In this document: piece after piece, positions 11,087-23,800 of the stretch
Layout: each line of letters begins with the position of its first letter
How positions within the stretch are numbered: the stretch's first letter is position 1
Source: Circinella minor
Lineage: Eukaryota; Mucoromycota; Mucoromycetes; Mucorales; Lichtheimiaceae
Assembly: GCA_016758965.1 (NCBI GenBank)
Contig: JAEPRB010000081.1
Location: forward strand, 62,001 to 126,000
Direction of reading: 5' to 3'
Length of the DNA: 64,000 nt
Notes under the pieces: generated by a model
Seen by the model: the letters and a program-made list of their open reading frames with translations, nothing else
Told to the model about the DNA's origin: nothing
Database searches by the model: none
Position numbers and translations under genes: made by a program

Positions 11087-13739
11087 ATGAGTGGGAAAAT
11101 ACAGCACCAGGTATTTACAGTGTTGATTCTCATATCAAAATTGGCAAAAACTAAAAAAATAAAAATAAAAACGAAGTATCACGTAATATATTATATTACA
11201 AAGAACTAATTTAAAAACCATATTTTATTAGAGCAAAAAAGCTGATGCTACCTCAATGATAGATAAATCATCAGACATTGAGACAGCATCAATAGATACA
11301 GTTGATCATGATGAAAAACGACTCGAAGAGCTTGGTTACAAACAAGAATTTAAACGTGAAATCAATCTTTTTGTTCAAGCTGGGTTTGCATTTTCGACAA
11401 TGGCTGTATTACCCAATTGGCTAATTGGTTTTGCTGGAGCAATGTCTGCTGGTGGACCAATGTCATTATTTTGGGGTATTGTAAGTTGTTGTTCTTCTAT
11501 TACATTTGGATAATTCAGTGCTACAAAAATTATTACTTTAGTTTAATTCAATATAAAAAAATTTAGGTTGTCGTTTCACCCTTTGTCATGTGCATAGCCC
11601 TTTCTATGGCTGAAGTTTTCTCAGGTATTAAATTTGACCTATTACGTATATAAAATAACATTGCAAGAGTAGTTATACAAAACGCTAATTAGAACGCTGT
11701 TACTGACATAAATTAGCATATCCTGTAAATGGTGGTGTTTATTCTTGGTGTTATCTTCTCAGTAGCGAAAAATGGGGTCCATGTATGTATTGCTATACAC
11801 AACACATCCACATACTATTTTTAATTTATTCATTACAATGACGGCCAGATCTGTTGACTAATATTTGATATGTTTTATAATCAAACATAAAATATTATAA
11901 ATAGTGATGTCATGGCTTTGTGGATATATTTTTGTTGGTGGTCTTGTAACAGGAGCAATGACTTTAGCGTATAGTATGGCCGAATATACCATAGCCATTT
12001 CAAATATTGTCAATGAGCATCAAATTACAAATAGTGGTGCTTATGTTGGTTTATATTGTGCTTACTTATTGCTTGGTGTCGCATACTCATACTTTGGTGT
12101 TAAATTTAGCGGCTATCTCAATCAATTCATGGGTATTGTATATTTATCTTTCTATATATATAATAGTAGCGTATAATATTTGCTCAATTATTATCAAGAA
12201 GAAAGAGCTCATATTTTTTGTACGTAATATAGTTTTTTGGGTTTTAATTGGATCGACTATCATTATCATTACCATGCCTGCAATGGCCCCTACCCATCAT
12301 TCTGCAACCTGGGTAACTATCATTTTTAGTAACTAAAGTAGTCTCTATTACACAGCTACTTACGGATAACCTCACAATTAAAATAATTACCATTCTCCAG
12401 GTTTTTACTGAATTTCAAAACTCTACTGGCTATCAAAATTCTGGTCTTGCTTTTTTCTTAGGTCTTCTTCAAGTATGTTCATTTTATATAAAGTAGCTAA
12501 CTATTTTTGATAATACGTACTAATATCTCAGCATTTACAACTTACAATAAATACAAAACACGAATTTAGGCCGGTTGGACTTTGGTAAGTAAATAATAAA
12601 GAAGCATTTATAATATTTGATAATGAGCGAATGCAGTGAGATTAATTTTCGTTTCTTCTTTTAGATTGGATATGAAAATGGTGCTCAAATTGCCGAAGGA
12701 ACAAAGAATGCTGCGAGAACTGGACCTAGGGGTATTATCATTGCTGTTATTGGGGCAATTTTCCAGTCACTAGCTCTATGTATATCCACTTTATTTTCGA
12801 TTCAAGATCTTGACGAACTTTTGGAATCAAGTTTCCCACTTGGCACATTATTTGTTCGTGCGACAACTCCAAAACTCGCTGCATTCTTTTTGGTTATTGT
12901 GTGCATCTCTCAATTTGCGTCTTTATGTAATACATTATTTACAGTTTCTCAATTAATGTGGTCCATGAGTCGTGACAAGTATGTTTCTCATTACAATTCT
13001 TAACAGAGTACTGTTATCATGTTAGCTTTATGTGTTAACAAAAAAAAACAATTTTATCGTAGGTGTCTTCCAAACCACCAAGTTTGGTATAATCTCAGTA
13101 ATAACTATCAAATGCCAGTGCGCCTCTTATTATTAGTTGCCTTAATATGTATTGTTCTTATTATGCCGGTATGCATTATCTTTTTTTTCTAAAAGTAGAA
13201 ATAAGAAAAACTTATGCACCAAAAAAAACTAAAAACTATATTATTAATTTATTTATCAAAGTCTTTGGCTAGCTCTGTGTACTGGTCTGCTATGATGTCA
13301 ACCTCTGTTATTTGTCTCAATGTTGCTTATGGATTACCTTATTTCTGCCGTCTTGTTTGGAAACGCGATATAGTACATAGAGGTCCATTCAATTTGGGAC
13401 GATATAGTCTCATCATTAATTTCTTTGCGGTTGCCTGGATTGCATTTTTTGGTGTCATTCTTTGTATTCCATCGGTTCATCCAGTTGATCCAGTCACAAT
13501 GAATTGGTAACAATGATTAATTTATTTTTTTCATGAGCGAGAGAACTTACTAATGGAAATAAGGAAAAAAAATAACCTTGTAATTTTCTCATTCTGTATA
13601 TGTATCTTTATTAATTATTAGGGCATCGCTCATGATCGGAGCTATCTTGATATTCTCTCTGGTTTTTTGGTTTATATCAGGACGTAAGAACTTTAAAGGG
13701 CCTATTAAGACACTTGGAGATGATATCAATGAAAAGTGA
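11087..13739 (+). CDS. Amino-acid/GABA permease (APC superfamily, Uga4-like)
   Basis: Integral membrane transporter of the amino-acid/polyamine/organocation superfamily, closest by eye to fungal GABA/choline-type permeases. I read 12 exons: 11087-11110, 11232-11480, 11567-11624, 11717-11782, 11905-12132, 12233-12312, 12401-12472, 12570-12584, 12665-12978, 13063-13168, 13262-13506 and 13622-13739, totalling 524 aa. The cytosolic N-terminus (RLEELGYKQEFKREINLF) precedes the first helix. GFAGAMSAGGP and AEVFSAYPVNGGVYSW are typical APC signatures in helices 1-2. GYENGAQIAEGTKNAARTGP is the conserved segment after helix 6, and MSRDKCLP the loop after helix 8. About twelve membrane helices are expected. 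Exon 8 is only 15 nt and supplies AGWTL between LLQ and IGYENGA. The substrate (GABA, polyamine or other) cannot be fixed from sequence. Confidence 0.9.
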
Positions 13740-15657
13740 TATTTATAATTGTTCTTATTAGTATAATCATAATCATATTCTTTTGTAATTTTTTCTTTGT
13801 ATCATTATGTATAAATAACAAAAATGAGTGTACATACAACAGAATGAACCGAGGGAACTAGCCAGTAAAAATGGCTTGTAGAAATCTGTAGCTCAGTAAA
13901 ATTAATTTAAACTTATAGATAATAAGGGTTAGAATGTTTACGTAAAATATATTTGAAATGATTATTAAGATTTAGGAAGGACGTTGAAGATATACTTATT
14001 TTGTAATTGTTGTGTTCATTCCCAACGCTTCGCTACACCATTTTTTTTTATTTGATCTGCAATTACAGTATATAAATTTTCTTTTTAGATATTCAGCAAC
14101 GTTACTACGAGTAAGTACAATTCTTCTACAGTATACTTATTATTGGTGTTGAATAATGTCGTCATCGAATCCACGACAAGATGGGCAGTAGGATAGACAA
14201 TACATTTCATAATATACAGCTATCAGCGAATTGAGCAATGAGGGCGACTTAGTTGCTGTCTTTGCTGTTGTTGTATGATAGTTTTAAACAATAATTATTG
14301 TAGAAATTAATACTGTAAAATTGTTTTTATTTCGGCTTATAAGGAAATAATATATATGTTTTTTTTTTGTTTACTTATAAATTAAAATATACTACGTACA
14401 GTAACCGAAGACGAAGCAGTAGACCTTATCGGGATAAAAATACATTCTGAGTGTTCAATGCTTTAGCACTCTTATGCATGTTAAAAAGTGATGTTCATTA
14501 ACATATAAAAAAGAAATTCGTAACTCAAGAATATATTGATTGATCTTTCTGTTGATCTCCCTGTTGTGAATCGTCTCCCATGTACTTCTGTCATTTGATG
14601 CCTCATAATTTTTTTTTCTTTTGAGGTATAAAAGCAATATTTTTTTTATTCATGCTTACTTGTTTTACATACCGGTTTATTGTGATTGGTTATTATAAAA
14701 ATGGAGTCAGGTACTACTAATAGGAATAGTTTACATGTCACGTTATCATTGTGCTGCTCCAGTACATATCAAATCTACTGTGTACAAAAGTGAAGAAGAA
14801 CAATTAAAAAGTTATTGTCATACAACTTTAATTGGATATTCACACAAAAAGAAGATTTTAAATAATGATAATGTTATTTAAACCTAAAATAGAATTTAGT
14901 GATTATGTATTATTGGGGTCAACAACGCCGATCATTTAAATATTTATATGTTCCACTTAAATTGACAACAATCAAAAGTAGTTAAGAATCATCAATCTAT
15001 CACTTATTATGGAGATTGCTCATTCTAAATATTTATTCAACGCTTCTCTCTATGACCAGGAAACCAGAATGGACTTGTGAGAAGCGCGGAAAATTTAATA
15101 TTAACGATGTATTAGTGTTACACACAACATCTTCTCATCTTTAATTTGACGTGATGCAAAATATCTCCTGGGATTATGTAGAAGCGAATAGTAACCTGGT
15201 TCTTGCTGATAATCATTACATTATACTTTTTTTTGCTATATAAATTAGTGCACGACGACATCATGCGTTTCTTGTTTTAATCGGATGTGAATGTGTAGAC
15301 TGTCTGTCATTGGATGAACAACTGCCTGGCCATTAACTTCGAGATGACATATTCTCGGAAACGTCGTTTCTCTGTTTTCAACCGGCGCTGCAATAAAAAT
15401 GGGGGTGAGTGAGTGTTTGTTTCGTTGCGCTGAGCAAACTCCCAATAATGGTATTTCCATTGATCATTTTATAATCATATATCTTATATATTTTTGAAAT
15501 TTATATCTCAGCAAGGAAGAAGACAACACCAAGCACAGAAGCCTTTAATAAGATCATCTTCTCTCTTTTCTTTTTCATTTTCTGTATTTTTTTTTTTGTT
15601 ACCACCGACAAGAAGTGGTGAATATCCACACCTTTCATTTCTTATTATTTTAATATT
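13740..15657. other. Intergenic region with one minus-strand gene relic
   Basis: About 1.9 kb between two plus-strand genes. Most of it is AT-rich with no coding signal. A minus-strand relic at 15245-15460 is annotated separately. The last 200 bases, pyrimidine-rich, probably form the Kelch gene leader. Confidence 0.5.
15245..15460 (-). pseudogene. Possible relic of a SUMO E3 ligase (SIZ/PIAS) PINIT domain
   Basis: The minus-strand frame contains TTFPRICHLEVNGQAVVHP, which resembles the core of the PINIT domain of SIZ/PIAS SUMO ligases (pattern FPxxCxIxVNGxxV). It is preceded by IPLLGVCSAQ, comparable to the strand before that core. A good acceptor (TTATTGCAG) lies at 15390-15388, so the original gene was probably interrupted by an intron here. 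The frame stops at 15245, before the rest of the PINIT domain, and no SP-RING zinc finger follows. I read it as a broken, isolated fragment. The family assignment rests on one short motif. Confidence 0.35.
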
Positions 15658-18580
15658 ATGGTAATCACCATGGGTATCATACAGAAAAACGGTTTACTAT
15701 TTTTTACACTTACTTTTATATATTGTTTTTCTGGATCCACTACCTATGCCGAAACCCCAAGTCCACGATCAGAATTGGGTGCGTAACATCACATTATTAA
15801 TGTATATTTCGAATATTAAAAAATAGACGTCGTCAACAACACCTCTGTCTCATGTAAAAATGATTATTTATCAACAATCGGGTTATACATACACGACTCA
15901 AAATAATGTTTGAACTAAACTAAAAAAAAATAGACGTGTCTAACCTTCATATCACTATCATCATCATAATGAAAATTAGGATGTGCGTTTCTATCTGATC
16001 AAATTTATTGTTACGGTGGTACGCAAAATGGAGCAGTCCTCACAGATAATTATTTTTATTCTTTTGACACTTCTGAAGATATGCGTTTAGACGAAATAAA
16101 ATCTTCGTGGAAACCTGTCAATATTTCATCATCATCTTCTGGACAACAAGATGTAGTTGTAGACCCAGGTCCAAACGCCAATTTTGCAATTGCTTCACTC
16201 CCAAACTTAAATTTATTCATTGTTGATGGTGGCTCAGAATCAAAAGAATATCGGACGTTTACTTTTAATGTTTCAACTAATACATGGAAATATCTAGACA
16301 ATATTGAAGATCGTGATAATACGTAAGTATATAAGAGATTTAATCATTCGTGAGAAGGAAGACAGTATAGAATGTGATATGATAATTATTATCATTATTA
16401 TTTATTTATTATTTTTAGTTCAAAAAATAAAATCCCTTATTGGAATTAAATTGGTTTCAAACACTATTATTAACTGTTAGCTTGTAAAAACGTTTGTTGC
16501 TGGTATCAACCATTTCTTTCTCTCTTTTTTATATATTAGAACAGGGAATTGTGCTGTCGCTGATTCTGAAGATTGGGTTTATTTTACAGGGGGCATAACG
16601 TAAACTACTATTGTTCAATTATTATTATTATTTAACATAAAAATGGTGATATATTATTGTAAAAAAAATATTTATGTACGTTTTTCAAAACACAAAAACG
16701 TGTTGGTTTTTTTTGTTATTAGTGATCAAATCAATGTCAATATAACAAATCCTGGAAGTTCTCTTTTCTCGAGACAAATAACTACATTGGATCCTGTGGT
16801 ACGTATGGGATATTGAATAATAATAAATAATCATTTATTTTACCATCTTTTTTTTGTTGAGTAATCAATATCATTTATCTTGAGCAACTTCAACTTTTTT
16901 TTTTAATTATTTACCTATACCTATAATAGTCTGGAGTATGGTCTATGTACTCTGAAGGATGGCCTCAATCTGCTCCTGCAAGAGCTGATGCAGTGGGTGT
17001 AGTGGGAAAAGATGGACGAACAGTATACTATATCGGCGGACGCACTAATATTTTGAATGAACTTGCCAGTATGAATGATATTGCAATTCATGACATTCGT
17101 AATGATGCCTGGATTATGGGAAATACATCATCTTCATCGTTCATTCCACCTTCACGAATCAAGCATAGTGCTACTTTAAGTAAGTTATACAGTATTAGTC
17201 AATAAATAACTCATCAATTTCGTTACAAAAAAAAAAAACATGAAAAAACATACATAGTAGGTAGAAAGAATAATTATTGATAGAGGTATGCAGTAGTAAT
17301 AGATTTCAACACTTTATAATATACGTATATAGATCCAAACACAGGTGAAATTCTTGTTTATGGTGGAGATGGTAAGTAGAGAATTCAAATTTTATAGTAC
17401 GCTTCATAATTATTATATTTAGTTAGACGTAATAATTAAAAAGGAACTACGTACTGGTGTTATTTTTGATTATTAATGTATGCAGATTATAACAGCGGTA
17501 GCAACACCCAAATAAGAAATGATTATATATATGTTCTTGATCCCGAAACAATGACATGGAAAAACCGAACTTTGAGCAATGCTTCTGGTGTCAATGGACC
17601 TACTGAACCTTTGAGTAGACACCAAGGTTAGAAATAAAACATGTTTCTTAGACTAATCTTTCTATTTTTCAGGCGTTAGACGTTGGTACCAATAAACTCT
17701 TTTCTTCGCTATACATAGCATTATTTGTTGGAAATAATACTCTTGTAATCATGTTTGGTGCTAATACAGCTGGCGAAGCGAGTAACGATATCCATTTACT
17801 TGACGTTGAAACGTATACATGGGTCGATCATATTTCTGGGACAAATCCGGGTAAGAATGGCAGAAACAAGAATGGTGATGATAATAGTGATGACGAGAAA
17901 AACACCTCTTTGAACGATGGAGTTATTGCCGGAATAGTAGTTGGTAGTGTTGTTGGAGTAAGTACATATTATATAACAGAAAACATGCTGAGTCCATTTT
18001 ATACTTATGCCGTATAATTATCGTCGTGCAGTTTAAATAATGTTAATTTCTATATATAATATTCGCATAAAAATTAATTAAGGTTTTAATTCTTGTTGGA
18101 GTTATTGTTATTGTTATCATTAAAAGACGTCGAAACAGATTCAGAAATGGACAAATATTGAACGAAAAAGATGATGAAAGTTCAAAAGAGACAACAACGA
18201 TAACAACAGGCCAAAGAAAAAAGGGTAAGCAAAAAAAAAAAAAAGTATTTTGTTTCGTACGTAGGTATGGCGATTCATAATACGTATTGAACAAAACTAC
18301 CAAAAAAAGCCATTGACATCATTATTGTTAACATTTTGCTTTACTATTTATAGAAGATAATAGCCCTGATACTTTTACAGCTGATTTATTCCTGGATGAT
18401 TTATCAAAGAATGGCGGGGACACAAAAATGAGTATCAATGTGGTCAGCAATTACTCATCAACACTTGGTGATCCCACAGGTTCAGAGGTGGTAGCAATAA
18501 AACCAAATGGAGGAGGATCAGGTCCATATCAGGCTATGAAACCAGACGCAAGCATCATGACAAAACCAAACGATCAATAA
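15658..18580 (+). CDS. Kelch-repeat type I membrane protein
   Basis: Ten exons: 15658-15778, 15980-16322, 16540-16599, 16723-16798, 16930-17179, 17333-17371, 17486-17626, 17719-17957, 18083-18224 and 18354-18580, giving 545 aa. A hydrophobic signal peptide (GLLFFTLTFIYCFSGSTTYA) starts the protein. The extracellular part has Kelch-type blades recognisable by paired glycines followed by spaced aromatic residues: IYCYGGTQNG, LFIVDGGSES, VYFTGGIT, VYYIGGRTN, EILVYGGDDY and LVIMFGANT, with W-containing strand ends (TNTWKYLD, DAWIMGN, MTWKNRT, TYTWVDH). One transmembrane helix (DGVIAGIVVGSVVG joined to VLILVGVIVIVII) and a basic stop-transfer stretch (KRRRNRF) follow, then a cytosolic tail of about 120 residues rich in Ser/Thr. 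Such proteins are common at fungal cell surfaces; the ligand is unknown. An alternative in-frame ATG lies at 15670. Confidence 0.85.
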
Positions 18581-19434
18581 CGAATGGAACTTTTTATATG
18601 GTTTGCTATTGTTATTTATAATAAAGATTTTTTTTTTTAATTATTATCACCTCCTGTTCTATGTTATTTATAATAATAATAGTTTACTATATAATTTGAG
18701 AGTAAGTCTTCTAAATCCCATATCATAGTTCGAATTAGAAAAAGAAAAAAAAAGAAAAGCTACGACTTATAGCATATGCACGATCATAGAGTCTACATAC
18801 GCGTAGTTAACGATTAAAAAAATAATAAAAAATATGCTCTTTTTATTTTAAAAGAAGGGAGAAAGAACGTAGAATAAAAGTCGGCAGGATGTTTGTCCAG
18901 AACAAAAAATAAAGACATGCATTACGGAGGATTTGTTCATAGGGTTGATTATCATCCCTTAATAATGAAAGATGTATATATATATATATTAAGGAGTAGG
19001 TTTGATATAAACGTTTTGAGCAGAATGCGCGCGTTTTTTGTATATTGCACCTAAAAAAAACATTTACGTATGGATTTTTTTTCTTTTATTTTCTATGTTC
19101 AATTTACGTGCATTTATGTTTATTAAATAGGATTTTTAACGATAAAATCCTTTGACGTTATCAATTTTATTGACTCGTGAATGACGATGGCGATGCAAAA
19201 CATGAAGAAGAATATAGAAAACAAATAAAACATCATGTATAGGGCTTTTGATATGTATATTTTTTTTATTATGACCTAAGCGGCTACTCCTCACAATATC
19301 AATGTACGTAACGGAGCAAAAAGGATTGTTATATAAAGATTTATTTAAATATATAACTATTGTAACGTATAAAAATTAAAGATATTTTTATATCAACAAA
19401 ATTACCCTCATCATTATTATATTTATTCTTTACC

Positions 19435-19500
19435 ACTATTATTATTATTATTACTATTATCATTATCATTATTATTATCATTATCATTATTATCATTATA
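19435..19500. repeat. ATT/ATC trinucleotide-like microsatellite
   Basis: Imperfect tandem ATT and ATC units, TATTATTATTATTA and CATTATCATTATC blocks, run for about 65 bases directly upstream of the 22-bp minisatellite. Confidence 0.8.
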
Positions 19501-19554
19501 TCACCGATAAAGGTATCACAAAGTACCAAATTACGTGATATTATTGGGGCATGC

Positions 19555-19686
19555 TGCGACACATTTGTGTCGAAGCAAAGACGCATTTATGTCGAAGCAA
19601 TGGCACATTTATGTCGAAGCTGCGACACTTTTCTGTCGAAGCTGCGACACTCTTCTGTCGAAGCTACGACACTTTTACGACGAAGC
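19555..19686. repeat. 22-bp minisatellite, six units, each with hairpin potential
   Basis: Six consecutive units of exactly 22 bp, all ending in GAAGC (five of the six in GTCGAAGC). Units 1, 4 and 5 begin TGCGACAC and unit 6 TACGACAC; units 2 and 3 are more diverged. Unit 1 carries a perfect inverted repeat, CGACAC-ATTT-GTGTCG. Because 22 is not a multiple of three, the open frame over it (19535-19771) translates each unit in a different phase and is not treated as a gene. Confidence 0.9.
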
Positions 19687-20532
19687 AATTAGTATAAATA
19701 CCCCTAAATTATTTCAAATAAAATTCAGTTCTTTAGTTCTATTTTTACCTTTAAATCTTTTAGTCTTTTAACAATTAAATAATTGACCTAACAATAGTTT
19801 TCTTTGAGCATAAAGCCTCTTAAACTCATTATAAGATTTCTTTTTTGTGGATTCAGACGTAATATTCCTGAATATAAGAACTCCCACAACCCATATTTCT
19901 ATTTTATTTCATACAATTTATTACTTAAATACAATCACATAGTATATTAATTCTTCTTTATTTTATACATTTATACGAAGTACTTCAATCACACATTGAA
20001 CGCTTCACTATCTAATCATTGGGTATTGATGTATAAAGATGTTTATATTTTTACAGCTTTTTTTCTTTTGAAGCTGAACTGTCATTTCTAAGTATACTTG
20101 TTTAAAAACAAATATTTGTTTATATATTAGACATAAAAGAAAAAAATAATCAACACATTTTTTGACAGGGAAATACCATAGAAACATAATTTGTGGTTTA
20201 TCTTTTAAAAGCAAGTAAAAAAAGTTCGTTGTCAGGTTACTTTTAGATATATTATGATAATTAATTTATATGTTAAACTAATACCTAATTTTCATGAATA
20301 AAGAGATATATTCTATTGAAAAGATATTTAATGGACACGTTTCAATTTGACTGTAGTAATACTGGAAAAGAATAGGTATTCGATAATTATAATGAAATAA
20401 TTCACACTATGTAGCACAAAAGAGTTGATGTAGCGAAACGAAACTTTTTTTTCAATCATCGGGGTTGAATTCATTGGTTTAGTTTTTGTTCTCGTGCTTA
20501 AGCACTGGATAATATACTCTGTTGTTCTGCTG

Positions 20533-20533
<1 letters not shown>

Positions 20534-20568
<35 letters not shown>
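20534..20568. repeat. 35-nt homopolymeric T tract
   Basis: An uninterrupted run of 35 T on the plus strand about 270 bases upstream of the SET2 start, followed by shorter T runs (20590-20645). It could be an A-tail of an old minus-strand retroposon or a nucleosome-depleting promoter tract. Nothing adjacent decides between these. Confidence 0.85.
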
Positions 20569-20839
20569 CTGTAGCAACCTTTACCGTCCTTTTTTTTTTT
20601 TTTGTTCTGCTCTCCTTTGCTGTACTTTTTTTTTTATTTTTTTTCTGATCTTCCTTTTTATTTTATTTTTACTCCACTCTTTTTAATTCTTCGAGAATTG
20701 TTTTTTAAAGGAAACCTTAAATACAACCGCTTCACGTTATATTATATACATTTATATATTATTATTACTATTGCTACTATTATAATTTGCATTGAAGTGG
20801 CTCCAATCAAAGCTGTATTTGCGAGACTCACTTCTTTAC

Positions 20840-23800
20840 ATGCATAGCGCCAGCGTCAGGTATATATATACATACATATACACATACATATAATATAATA
20901 TTCATTGGGAAATAAAGGAGGAAATTTATTATTTTAAAACGATTCGGATTTTTTTTTTAAAGAAAAAAGAAATGGTCAATAATAATAACAATAATGTAAT
21001 AATAACAATAGTAACAATTGGTTAATTATTAAATATAGAATTTCAGCGGTGACAATTAAAGAAGAAGATGCATTTTGTGGCGACACAAAAAGCGGTGAGT
21101 AATTTTTTTATATATATTTTTTAGATCAATAAAAAAAGAGTTGTTAAGGAAGGGAAGTATGGGTAGTGAAAAAAGGGGAAGGAAGGGAAGTAGAAAAGGG
21201 AATTGTTAAAAAAAATACTAGTGATAATGAATGGACCATTATCTATATATGCGTATATATATATTTGTGTATCCACACAAAAAACTCCATCGATTGAAAA
21301 AAAAGCGAGAAAAAAAAATACTCATCCATTATTTACTAATTTAGTGTTCGACGTGAAAAAATGTTTCGAAAAAACCTCTTCACCAGAAACACCAGGTGAC
21401 AGTATTGAAAGCGATCAAAACGAAAAGTCCCGTTTAACAGAAGAATTTCATCACATGGCCATTGAGGAAGATTATGTTAATGTCGTCGATGGAAATAGTT
21501 CAAAAATGGGTAGAAATAATAATAATGTTACTAAACCTGGTAAGTTTTTTTTTTGGGGGGAGGGGAGAGACGGTTGGTTTTGATGTGTCTTACATATCGT
21601 TATATGTTACTAATTGAAAAAAAAATTATATATAATATCGGATTGATTTATTAAAAGAAAAAGATTATAACGTTGATGACAGTGAAGAAGATATAAAAAA
21701 GGAAAAGGAAGAAGAAAAAGAAGAATGGTTACCATCGGCAACGGCCGAAGCGATGGAAACATATGAAAATACACTTACGAATATGTACCTCGGTCAAGCA
21801 ACCGGTAAATCCATTACAGGGGAAGAATCGATGCCTTGCGATTGTCGATATAATCCTAGAACGGATGATCCAGATGCTGCGTGTGGCGATGATAACTTTT
21901 GTATTAACCGAATGATGTTTATGGAATGTACTGAAAATGACTGTTCATGCGAACGATTTTGTCGTAATCGGAGGTTCCAATTGAGGCAATATGCACGTGT
22001 GGATGTGATCAAGACCGAGAAAAAAGGTTATGGCTTACGTGCTTTGACTGATTTACCTGCGTAAGTTTTCATTTCAAAAATTAAAGCCATGGTAACGATT
22101 GCTACTATAGGGAAGATGGTACTAATGATAATGCTGAATTTTGTTTAGGAATGCATTTGTCATGGAATATATAGGTGAAGTCATTACAAATAGTGAATTC
22201 ATTCGTCGTACCAAAGTATATGAAGCGGAAGGTTTATCACATTATTATTTCATGACTTTAAAGACTGATGAAGTAAGTTTATTAATTACTTTAAATATAA
22301 AAAAAATATAAATTATGATTATAAACAAGATAACTTATATTTATTCAAATAGATTATTGATGCTACAAAAAAAGGTTGTTTGGCTCGATTCATTAATCAT
22401 TCCTGTAATCCAAACTGTGTTACCCAAAAGTGGGTAGTGGGTAAGGTTATGCGCATTGGTATCTTTACACGTACTCCGATCAAAGCTGGTCAAGAATTAA
22501 CATTTGATTATAAGTTTGAACGTTACGGGTAAGAAAAAACACGAAAAACTTTGTTTTAATAATCTTTCTTTTCTTTTCTCCCTTTATATATATATGCTCA
22601 TTATTATAATTTTTCAATCTTGTAGTGCTGTTGCTCAAAAATGTTATTGTGGAGAACGAGGTTGTAAAGGATATATTGGAGGTGTTAGTGAAGATCAAAT
22701 AGAAGAAGAAGCTGTTGAAGTTCCTATTTTACCCACTGATGACGACGAAGACGAATTCCATTCTATTCATACCACATCAACAACTGGTACTAATAATACA
22801 ACCTTCTCTACCACTTCACCTATTACGACCACGACGACTACTAAGAAATTGAAACGGAAACCAGGCAGACCACGTAATCCACGGCCATTAAAGAATGAAG
22901 ATGAAGTTAATGATCTTGTGAAAAACATGTTGGACTCAGTTGGAAAAATGGATCTTGTCAACAAATTATTACATTCACTTGTTTTAACTAGTAAAGACGT
23001 ATTAAAGAAATTTGTTCGATTACACGGTCTACGACTATTAAAACTTTGGCTTGGTGAATGGAAAAATCATGACGATATTATTGAAAAGGCACTTCATGTT
23101 TTACAAAATTTACCATTGGCCAATCGTAATGGTGTGGATGATTGTGGTATGTTCGAAGTGGTGGAACGATTTACTACAGATCATGACAATGAAGAAATTC
23201 GTTGTGTGTCATTGGCTTTACTCGAAGATTGGAATAATTTGAATCGTGTTTATCGAATTCCGAAGAGAGTAGCTGCTGAACCGTCTCTTTCGGAAGAAGG
23301 AACTACAGGTAAATATTTTTTTTTGTATTAATTTGTAAGCTTAAGGGGGGTAAAATAATCGTTTTTTCCCGGTTACTAATCGTCTAGTGATTAAATGGAA
23401 TATAGATGGTCAGAATGGCGTCAAACGAGCAAATGAAGATGCCATGGAAGAATCAGCGATCAAACGAGCTCGTTTTCAATCAACACGTGAGTTTTTTGAT
23501 CCAGATGACGACTTTTATGAAAACTTTTCAACAGAAGCAGATGCTATGGAGATTTATTGGAGAATGCAATATCCACCTGTTCCGATTATTCCTACGGGCC
23601 CACGAGCACAGCAACAACAATTATACGCACCTCCATCTTATCCATATTATTACGGTCCAAGACGTAGTCCAGAAAAACGATCTTATTATAATAAACATTT
23701 GGATTTAAATTCTTCATATAATAGTGCCCCCATCCATTCACCGACTGATCCAAAAACCTCAGTATCACATCACCACCATTATTATAATTCATATAATCAT

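Larger units (their letters stand above)
18581..20839. other. Intergenic region with microsatellite, minisatellite and poly-T tract
   Basis: About 2.3 kb between the Kelch and SET2 genes. It contains an ATT/ATC-type microsatellite (about 19435-19500), a 22-bp minisatellite (19555-19686) and a 35-nt poly-T run (20534-20568), each listed separately. I saw no convincing gene. Confidence 0.55.

Noticed and set aside
19535..19771. Open frame across the minisatellite (MILLGHAATHLCRSK...)
   Set aside because: It is the translation of 22-bp repeats in rotating phase and has no flanking gene structure.
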